From Roseburia sp. (GTDB lineage Bacteria; Bacillota; Clostridia; Lachnospirales; Lachnospiraceae), in the NCBI GenBank assembly GCA_017626625.1, contig JAGAIK010000023.1:1-6130 (forward strand): a stretch of DNA of 6,130 bases, in the 5' to 3' direction. Positions 1 through 4,757 of this stretch are shown here, piece after piece; position 1 is the first letter of the stretch; each line of letters begins with the position of its first letter. The position numbers and the translations under genes were made by a program. Below the pieces are notes generated by a model. That model saw nothing but the letters and a program-made list of their open reading frames with translations. It ran no database searches and was not told the DNA's origin.

Positions 1-1024
1 CATACAGGGAATCGGAAATCAGCGCGGCAGGGTTGATGTGGTTTAGCAGGGGGCAGAATTTTTCCACATACATGCGGATATTTCCCACCATCAATCCGCT
101 GAGCAGGCAGCCTACCATGATAACTGCCATCAGAATGCCAAATTTGGTTTCCCGACGCAGATGTCCGATACAGCCGATGAAAAAGCCGAGACTGATTCCT
201 GTGAAACATCCAATTAACCCAGCGAGAAGCACGTAACCTGACTGAGTACCGAAGTTTACACCTAAGACAAGGTGCAGATAACACAGGCTGACACAGACAC
301 TGCTAAATTCAAAAATCAGCGCCGCTCCCAGGCTGGCAAACACAGAGACAAGCCCGTGAACCGGGGAAATGCTTTTCCGGGCGCCAAGATGGGATAAATT
401 TGCCTGATTGTCGATGGCGATATTGTTTCCCACAATGGCAGCATAAAGGCAGGTCATGGCGATAAGATTAAAAAAATAAGTCAGGGATTCATCGAAATCA
501 CCATTGGAAAAGGAAGCTTCTGTCAGGTAATCGGTGTCTTTCACCATAAAGGAAATTGTGTCAGACAGAGCCATTGGGTTCGTGACGGCAATATCCGCAA
601 GGGCGTTGTAGTTCATGTTAAACTGTTCCACAAAAGCACTTAGGATACTCTGATTGATGGGTTCATCCGTCATTTCGGCGGAAATGGTCAGGGAGAGGGT
701 TTCCTCTCCATAAAGAATCCCAATGATTGTTTTCTGTTCTAAGAGGGACAGCGCTTCCGTTTCATCGGTGTAAGTGATATCCAGAAACTGATTTTCCCCG
801 GGAGCGCTTAAGCTATCCAGCATATCCGTTATCATATCGTTATTTTTGGTATTATCCAGCACTACGGCAACCGGAATAGCGGTAAACTGTTCGTCTGCGG
901 AGAGTCCGCCGAAGGCAAAGTGGAACATGGTACCCAGCAATATGGGAAAGGCAAGGCACCAGAATACCTCGGATTTATTCCGCAGCATGGTTTTTAAAGC
1001 ATAATACAAAGAATGAATGAACAT
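1..1024 (-). CDS. ABC-2 type transporter permease, C-terminus cut off by window edge
   Basis: This is the membrane subunit of an ABC exporter, partnered with the ATPase just upstream. I translated the minus strand from ATG at 1024-1022 and it stays open for 341 codons to the window edge. It starts MFIHSLYYALKTMLRNKSEV, a short cytoplasmic segment, followed by a first membrane helix at about residues 20-40. A large, mostly polar extracytoplasmic loop (about 42-180) comes next, then hydrophobic helices at about 182-200, 222-252, 262-285 and 295-315. The last visible residues, NPAALISDSLY, resemble the conserved stretch before the final helix in ABC-2 (ABC2_membrane_3-like) permeases. Family members are usually about 370-400 residues, so roughly 30-60 residues are probably missing. 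AGGAGG at 1030-1035, five bases upstream, supports the start and overlaps the ATPase stop codon, so the two genes are probably co-translated. The substrate cannot be read from the sequence; peptide, antibiotic or lipid export are all possible. Confidence 0.9.
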   Translation of the reverse strand, partial: MFIHSLYYALKTMLRNKSEVFWCLAFPILLGTMFHFAFGGLSADEQFTAIPVAVVLDNTKNNDMITDMLDSLSAPGENQFLDITYTDETEALSLLEQKTIIGILYGEETLSLTISAEMTDEPINQSILSAFVEQFNMNYNALADIAVTNPMALSDTISFMVKDTDYLTEASFSNGDFDESLTYFFNLIAMTCLYAAIVGNNIAIDNQANLSHLGARKSISPVHGLVSVFASLGAALIFEFSSVCVSLCYLHLVLGVNFGTQSGYVLLAGLIGCFTGISLGFFIGCIGHLRRETKFGILMAVIMVGCLLSGLMVGNIRMYVEKFCPLLNHINPAALISDSLY

Positions 1025-1033
1025 GGCAGCCTC

Positions 1034-1975
1034 CTAATCTCTCAGTTCTTTTCCGGTAATCTCTAAGAACACATCGTTTAATGTGGGAAGTTCCGAGTAA
1101 ACACGCCCAAAAGACAATTCCTGGCTCTGCAAATAGTCAAGCACCCGCAGCAGATTATGTTTTCCGCCGTCGCAGAGTATTTTCAGGCAGTGGTTTTCAA
1201 AGGTAACTTCGTAGACATGCTTAAGCTGCCGGAGGTCTTTTAACTGTGCTTCCGTCAAATCTAAAATGTCGATGGAGATAATCTCACTTTTCTTAATCAT
1301 CCGTTTTAATTCTTCCGTGGTTCCTATGGCGAGATTTTTCCCTTTGTCCATAATGGCAATCCGGGTACAGAGCTGTTCCACTTCCTCCATATAATGGGAG
1401 GTATAAATGATGGTAGCCCCCTGCCGGTTCAGTTCCCCGATACCCTCTAAGATTTTATTGCGGCTCTGGGGGTCCACAGCCACGGTGGGCTCATCTAAAA
1501 TAATCAGCTCCGGCTTGTGGGCGATACCGCAGGCAATATTTAAGCGCCGCAGCAGACCGCCGGATAATTTCTTCGGATAAAATTTTTGGAAATCCGTCAG
1601 CTCCACAAATTGGATGGCGTCCTCCACATAGGTTTTCCGAAGCTTCCGGTCCCTGATATAAAGACCGCAGAAATAATCAATGTTTTCATAAACCGTCAGC
1701 TCCTGGAAAACAGCCACGTCCTGCATGACAACGCCAATCCGGCGCTTCAAATCATAGCTGTCCGGCCGCATTTCCCTGCCAAAGACCTCAATACAGCCCT
1801 TGTCATACCCCAGCAGGGATAAAATACAGTTGATGGTGGTGGTTTTCCCGGAGCCGTTGGGACCCAAAAGACCGAAGATTTCCCCCTCCATGATTTCCAA
1901 GTTAAAGTGGTCTAAAGCCACCAGTTCTTTATAGCGTTTTACCAGATTTTCGACTTTTACAACAGGTGTCGGCAT
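1034..1975 (-). CDS. ABC transporter ATP-binding protein (ABC-2 exporter type)
   Basis: This is the 313-residue cytoplasmic ATPase that would power the adjacent permease. In order it has Walker A GPNGSGKT (38-45), Q-loop Gln85 in VVMQD, signature LSGGL (137-141), Walker B LIILDE (157-162), a D-loop VDP (167-169) and the switch His194 in YTSH. All catalytic positions are present. The usual polar or Met residue after LSGG is Leu, a mild oddity. A C-terminal extension (about 225-313) ends with LPTLNDVFLEITGKELRD, matching the tail of drug-resistance and lantibiotic-type ABC-2 ATPases (CcmA/DrrA-like). The start is set by AAAGGAGG at 1983-1990, seven bases before the ATG. It is the first gene of a two-gene operon with the permease, separated by 9 bases, and is divergent from a histidine kinase/response regulator pair that probably controls it. 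The family call is firm; the exported substrate is unknown. Confidence 0.96.
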   Translation of the reverse strand: MPTPVVKVENLVKRYKELVALDHFNLEIMEGEIFGLLGPNGSGKTTTINCILSLLGYDKGCIEVFGREMRPDSYDLKRRIGVVMQDVAVFQELTVYENIDYFCGLYIRDRKLRKTYVEDAIQFVELTDFQKFYPKKLSGGLLRRLNIACGIAHKPELIILDEPTVAVDPQSRNKILEGIGELNRQGATIIYTSHYMEEVEQLCTRIAIMDKGKNLAIGTTEELKRMIKKSEIISIDILDLTEAQLKDLRQLKHVYEVTFENHCLKILCDGGKHNLLRVLDYLQSQELSFGRVYSELPTLNDVFLEITGKELRD

Positions 1976-1982
1976 AGTGTTT

Positions 1983-1990
1983 CCTCCTTT
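1983..1990 (-). promoter_or_regulatory. Ribosome binding site of the ABC ATPase gene
   Basis: Read on the minus strand this is AAAGGAGG, a near-perfect anti-16S match lying seven bases before the ATG at 1975-1973. It fixes the start of the ATPase gene. Confidence 0.85.
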
Positions 1991-2005
1991 TATCCTTTGA
2001 TGAGG

Positions 2006-2022
2006 GCAGATGGGAAATCTGC
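2006..2022 (-). promoter_or_regulatory. Inverted repeat at the expected 5' end of the ABC operon transcript
   Basis: GCAGAT and ATCTGC form perfect 6-base arms around a 5-base loop (2012-2016). If the -10 at 2029-2034 is right, minus-strand transcription begins at about 2022. The repeat would then be the very first part of the mRNA, as a 5' hairpin that could protect it from decay, or in DNA form an operator over the start site. It could also be chance, since the arms are only 6 bases. Confidence 0.35.
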
Positions 2023-2028
2023 GGTATC

Positions 2029-2057
2029 ATCTTACTGTCAGTATAAGGATTTGCCAA
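2029..2057 (-). promoter_or_regulatory. Candidate sigma-A-type promoter for the ABC operon
   Basis: On the minus strand, TTGGCA (2057-2052, 5/6 to the -35 consensus) is followed after 17 bases by TAAGAT (2034-2029, 4/6 to the -10 consensus). The predicted start near 2022 gives a leader of about 47 bases before the ATPase ATG. The spacing is ideal, but the call rests on consensus matching by eye. Confidence 0.5.
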
Positions 2058-2089
2058 AAGAAAGAGAAGTGAAGGGCGTCAGGAAAAAA

Positions 2090-2105
2090 TGTGACAGATG
2101 TCACA
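2090..2105. promoter_or_regulatory. Perfect 7-2-7 inverted repeat, candidate shared operator
   Basis: TGTGACA-GA-TGTCACA is a perfect palindrome with 7-base arms and a 2-base spacer. It lies between the two divergent operons, 4 bases upstream of the candidate -35 of the kinase operon. Two established families fit this geometry. NarL/FixJ response regulators often bind 7-2-7 inverted sites, and one is encoded here. CRP/FNR-family proteins bind TGTGA-N6-TCACA, which this matches exactly. Additional TGACA half-sites occur at 2036-2040 (as TGTCA) and 2122-2126. The site is seen directly; its binder is inferred. Confidence 0.6.
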
Positions 2106-2109
2106 AACT

Positions 2110-2137
2110 TTGAAAAAGGAATGACATTTTTTATAGA
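2110..2137 (+). promoter_or_regulatory. Candidate promoter for the histidine kinase/response regulator operon
   Basis: TTGAAA (2110-2115, 5/6) is followed after 16 bases by TATAGA (2132-2137, 4/6). The start would fall near 2144, leaving a leader of about 40 bases. The perfect inverted repeat at 2090-2105 ends just upstream of the -35, centred about 46 bases before the predicted start, a position typical of an activator. The match is by eye, and alternative -10 elements are possible in this AT-rich stretch. Confidence 0.45.
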
Positions 2138-2171
2138 AAATGATATTTTAAGGAGAGAAAGGTAAAGGACA

Positions 2172-2178
2172 AAAGGAG
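2172..2178 (+). promoter_or_regulatory. Ribosome binding site that decides the histidine kinase start
   Basis: AAAGGAG lies six bases before the ATG at 2185. A closer ATG at 2180 is out of frame and reaches a stop after five codons, so 2185 is the supported start. Confidence 0.75.
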
Positions 2179-2184
2179 TATGGG

Positions 2185-3330
2185 ATGGCTGTTCTGATAG
2201 ATAAAGGGATATTGCTGGCGTTTGGGATTTTTCTGGCGGTATGGCAGGGAGGTACGACAGAGTCGGTGGCGGCAACTTTGTTTGGGGTTATTGCGGCGGC
2301 GCTGGGATTTTATATTACGGAGAAAAAGAAAAAGGAACTGCTGGTGGCGGCGGCAGTGGCGCTCTGCTTTTTTCTGCCGTCGTTTCTCTGCTTTCTTCCG
2401 GTGATTTTTTATGAATGCACAGAGGAAAAATTTTACTGGGGAGCCATCGGTATTCTGCCGTATTTGCTAAGACCGCAGGAGTTATGGCTGACACCTCAGG
2501 GAGCGCTCTGGGGAATTGCTTCTGTTTTGGCAGTTTTTTTGGCAGTGCGGACCGGGCAGAGCCGCCGGCTTGAGAAGAATCTGATTGTGCTGCGGGACAA
2601 CAGTACGGAGCTGAATCTGGCGTTGGAACAGAAAAATAAAGATTTGATGGAAAAGCAGGATTATGAAATCTCCCTCGCCGTTTTAAAAGAGAGGAACCGC
2701 ATTGCCAGGGAGATTCACGACAATGTGGGGCATATGCTGTCCCGCTCTATTCTGCAGATGGGGGCACTGCTGGCGGTGTACCCGGAAAACCCTCTGCATG
2801 AGCAGCTTGCCGGGGTCAGCGATACGCTGAATCAGGCGATGAACAGTATTCGGGAGAGCGTTCACGATTTACATGAGGATTCCATTGACTTAAAGCAGGT
2901 GGTGTCGGAAACTTTAAAGCCCTTAGAGACAGGCTATCAGACGGCATTTGATTATGACATGGGCGCAGAGGTGCCGCGGGAAGTCAAATACTGCTTTATT
3001 ATGATAGTGAAAGAGGCGGTGTCAAATATTTTAAAGCATTCCAATGCCTCAAAGGTTTCCGTGACACTGCGGGAGCATCCTGCTTTTTACCAGTTGTGTG
3101 TGGAGGATAACGGAAAAGGGTTAAAGGCGGAAAACGGGCAGGGAATCGGGCTTATCAATATGCGTGACCGGGTGGAGGCTTTAGAGGGAACCTTTCGGAT
3201 AGACGGGGAGCAGGGAGTTCGTATTTTTGCTTCTGTTCCCAAAAAAAGACGATTGGATAAAAAACAGTCGTCAGGGGACAAGACAGGACTTATGGAACAT
3301 GACATAGAACAGACTGGGAGGAACGGATGA
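2185..3330 (+). CDS. Membrane sensor histidine kinase, HisKA_3 (NarX/DesK/LiaS-like) type
   Basis: This is the 381-residue sensor of a two-component system: it autophosphorylates and passes phosphate to the regulator encoded next. The N-terminal third is hydrophobic, with helices at about 6-21, 27-44, 51-75 and 105-122 and a weaker one at 83-95. That makes a four- or five-helix membrane sensor with no sizeable extracellular domain, as in DesK-like kinases that sense the membrane itself. A charged, probably coiled-coil linker (about 127-168) leads to the HisKA_3 dimerisation domain, ERNRIAREIHDNVGHMLS, with phospho-acceptor His178. The ATPase domain shows an N-box (EAVSN, 277-281), the DNGKG motif (308-312) and GQGIGL (318-323). 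It normally ends near residue 352; here a basic/polar tail of about 29 residues follows, whose coding DNA carries the next gene's ribosome binding site. The stop overlaps the regulator start (ATGA). The signal sensed is unknown. Confidence 0.95.
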   Translation: MAVLIDKGILLAFGIFLAVWQGGTTESVAATLFGVIAAALGFYITEKKKKELLVAAAVALCFFLPSFLCFLPVIFYECTEEKFYWGAIGILPYLLRPQELWLTPQGALWGIASVLAVFLAVRTGQSRRLEKNLIVLRDNSTELNLALEQKNKDLMEKQDYEISLAVLKERNRIAREIHDNVGHMLSRSILQMGALLAVYPENPLHEQLAGVSDTLNQAMNSIRESVHDLHEDSIDLKQVVSETLKPLETGYQTAFDYDMGAEVPREVKYCFIMIVKEAVSNILKHSNASKVSVTLREHPAFYQLCVEDNGKGLKAENGQGIGLINMRDRVEALEGTFRIDGEQGVRIFASVPKKRRLDKKQSSGDKTGLMEHDIEQTGRNG

Positions 3331-3947
3331 AGGTTTTAGTGGTGGATGATGACAATTTAGTGGCGGTTTCTTTAAAGACAATTTTAGAGGCGGGCGGCAG
3401 AATGGAGGTGCCTGCCTTAGGGCACAGCGGAAGAGAGGCGGTTGCCCTCTATGAGAGCCTCCGGCCTGACGTGCTTTTGATGGACATTCGTATGGCGGAG
3501 ATGAGCGGTCTCGAGGCGGCGGAGGAAATTTTAAAGAGGCATCCGGAGGCGAAAATCCTTTTCCTTACTACCTTTTCCGATGATGAGTATATCGTAAAAG
3601 CGCTGAATCTGGGGGCGAAGGGATATATTTTAAAGCAGGATTTTGAAGGGATTGCCCCTGCCATTGACGCGGTACTTGGCGGACAGAGCGTTTTCGGCGG
3701 GGAGATAGTGGGTAAAATTCCGGTATTGCTGCAGAACAAAGAGGAATTTGACTACAGCCAGTATGATATCAATGAGAAAGAACAGAAAATCATCGAGCTT
3801 GTGGCGGAGGGATTTTGCAACCGGGAAATCGCGGAGCAACTTTTCTTAAGTGAGGGAACGGTGCGCAATTATATCAGCGTGATATTGGAAAAGCTGGCGC
3901 TGCGTGACAGAACCCAACTGGCGGTATTTTATTATAAAAACAGATAA
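3327..3947 (+). CDS. NarL/FixJ-family response regulator with LuxR-type DNA-binding domain
   Basis: This is the 206-residue partner of the upstream kinase and a transcription factor activated by phosphorylation. The receiver domain (about 1-118) has the acidic pocket Asp7-Asp8-Asp9, phospho-acceptor Asp53 in LLMDIRM, switch Thr81 or Thr82 in FLTTF, and Lys103 in YILKQ. A short linker leads to a LuxR/GerE helix-turn-helix (about 148-203). It contains EGFCNREIAEQLFLSEGTVR and the following NYISVILEKL, the classic order of scaffold, turn and recognition helices. All key residues are present, and length is normal for the family. GGGAGG at 3316-3321, five bases before the ATG, sets the start; the ATGA overlap with the kinase stop implies translational coupling. 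The likely targets are the adjacent ABC operon and its own operon, by way of the inverted repeat at 2090-2105. Which genes it truly controls is inference. Confidence 0.96.
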   Translation: MKVLVVDDDNLVAVSLKTILEAGGRMEVPALGHSGREAVALYESLRPDVLLMDIRMAEMSGLEAAEEILKRHPEAKILFLTTFSDDEYIVKALNLGAKGYILKQDFEGIAPAIDAVLGGQSVFGGEIVGKIPVLLQNKEEFDYSQYDINEKEQKIIELVAEGFCNREIAEQLFLSEGTVRNYISVILEKLALRDRTQLAVFYYKNR

Positions 3948-3953
3948 ATTCCG

Positions 3954-4529
3954 TCACAACAGAGAACGGAAGCAGGCAAGCATGATATCGGTGGAAAGCG
4001 CCGCCAGTTCCTCCGGCGTTTCCGGAGTGTCCGATAAAATCCAGGATTCAATCATTCCCACAAAACCTCCGGCGAGGAAATCATAGGAATACTCAATCTG
4101 CGCCTGGCTGTGGGAAGTTTTGGAGGTTGCCCACACCTCCAGATAGGTACGGCGGAACAGAGCCTTGATTTTTACCAGAAAAGAAATGTTTCCGCCGGGG
4201 CGCAGCAGGGTTTTGAACAAATCCTTGTAGGTTGCGGTAAAAAGAATCAGATGATATAAAATGTCATAAGGATTTTGGGCTAACTCCGAAGGCGCATAGC
4301 GCTTTAACAGGCTTTCGTACTGGATTAAAATATCATTTTCCAACTGCTCTGTCATATCGTTAATGTCCTTATAGTGCAGATAAAAGGTTCCGCGGTTGAT
4401 GTCCGCCATGTCACACAGCTCTTTTACGGTAATCTCGTGGAGGCTTTTTTCCTACAATAAAGCCACCAGGGCGTTGGTTAAAAGCTCTCTGGTTCGTCTG
4501 ACCCGGCGGTCCGTTTTCTTTTCAGTCAT
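3954..4529 (-). pseudogene. TetR-family regulator interrupted by an in-frame amber codon
   Basis: Read from ATG at 4529-4527, with AGGAG at 4535-4539 five bases upstream, the frame encodes MTEKKTDRRVRRTRELLTNA and goes on to residue 25. It then meets TAG at 4452-4454 and continues in the same frame for 165 more codons to TGA at 3956-3954. Ignoring the stop, the product would be about 191 residues, normal for the family. It has a full TetR DNA-binding domain (helices at about 10-27 and 34-41, then the hallmark NRGTFYLHYKDI) and a C-terminal ligand/dimer domain of the TetR_C_8 type, including AGGFVGMIESWI. A CAG (Gln) to TAG change at codon 26 would explain it. Restart at Met41 (4409) would give 151 residues lacking most of the helix-turn-helix, with no good ribosome binding site. 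It is divergent from the MMPL transporter and would be its natural repressor. A sequencing error or amber suppression are the alternatives; TAG is a normal stop for the ABC ATPase here. Confidence 0.88.
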
Positions 4530-4585
4530 AGTATCTCCTATTCTCCGCAGAATGGCGGTCCGCAGGTTTCCCTGCTATTTCCAAA

Positions 4586-4614
4586 ATCATGAAAAAAATA
4601 TAAAAAATTGACAA
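4586..4614 (-). promoter_or_regulatory. Candidate promoter for the tetR gene
   Basis: On the minus strand, TTGTCA (4614-4609, 5/6) is followed after 17 bases by CATGAT (4591-4586, 4/6). Its -35 shares bases with the plus-strand TTGACA at 4608-4613, so polymerase could load in only one direction at a time. The -10 is mediocre and the surrounding AT-rich DNA offers other choices, hence the modest confidence. Confidence 0.3.
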
Positions 4615-4637
4615 AATAGCAAAAAGTGTCGAATAAT
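4608..4637 (+). promoter_or_regulatory. Candidate upstream promoter (P1) for the MMPL transporter
   Basis: A perfect -35, TTGACA (4608-4613), is followed after 18 bases by AATAAT (4632-4637, 5/6). Transcription would begin around 4644, inside the left arm of the inverted repeat at 4641-4676. A protein bound to that repeat would therefore block it. Confidence 0.5.
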
Positions 4638-4640
4638 GGA

Positions 4641-4676
4641 CAAAGGGAATGCTCTTGTTGCTTGAGCATTCCTTTG
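4641..4676. promoter_or_regulatory. Long imperfect inverted repeat, candidate TetR operator
   Basis: The left arm CAAAGGGAATGCTC (4641-4654) pairs with the right arm GAGCATTCCTTTG (4664-4676) around a 9-base centre. All 13 pairs are Watson-Crick, with one unpaired G in the left arm; the inner 8 bases (GAATGCTC/GAGCATTC) are perfect. It covers the expected start of P1 and the -35 of P2 in the divergent tetR/transporter region, where a TetR operator is expected. It is not a convincing terminator, since the bases after it on either strand are not a T-run. As RNA it would form a stable hairpin at the 5' end of P1 transcripts. Confidence 0.6.
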
Positions 4677-4690
4677 AAATTTATTATAAT
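4662..4690 (+). promoter_or_regulatory. Candidate downstream promoter (P2) for the MMPL transporter
   Basis: A perfect -10, TATAAT (4685-4690), sits 17 bases after TTGAGC (4662-4667, 4/6 to the -35 consensus). The -35 lies inside the right half of the inverted repeat, so repressor binding would occlude it. The start would be near 4697, giving a leader of about 60 bases. Confidence 0.5.
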
Positions 4691-4757
4691 GAAAAAAGAA
4701 AAATAAATCAACACAGTGTCAAGAAAGAATACAAATGTGCAGAAATGGGGAAAATTT

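Noticed and set aside
137..141. LSGGL in the ABC ATPase as a defective signature motif
   Set aside because: In the minus-strand protein (residues 137-141, numbering refers to residues) the essential LSGG is intact, and the fifth position is variable in the family. All other ATPase motifs are present, so loss of function is not supported.
33..236. Plus-strand open frame antisense to the ABC permease
   Set aside because: It is a shadow of the permease gene on the opposite strand. The permease frame is open for 341 codons with clear membrane helices and a family motif.
4011..4027. CTCCGG/CCGGAG stem as terminator for the response regulator operon
   Set aside because: It is a 6-base stem with a 5-base loop inside the tetR coding frame, with no T-run after it on either strand. 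Coding sequence explains it.
3954..4409. Stand-alone 151-residue gene starting at Met41 of the TetR frame
   Set aside because: It lacks the first helices of the DNA-binding domain and has no convincing ribosome binding site, while a good start lies in frame upstream at 4529. A nonsense-broken TetR is the better reading.
4641..4676. Rho-independent terminator
   Set aside because: The stem is strong, but the bases following it are GAAATTTATTATAATG on the plus strand (4676 onward) and a mixed sequence on the minus strand. Neither has a run of T. The position between promoter elements fits an operator better.
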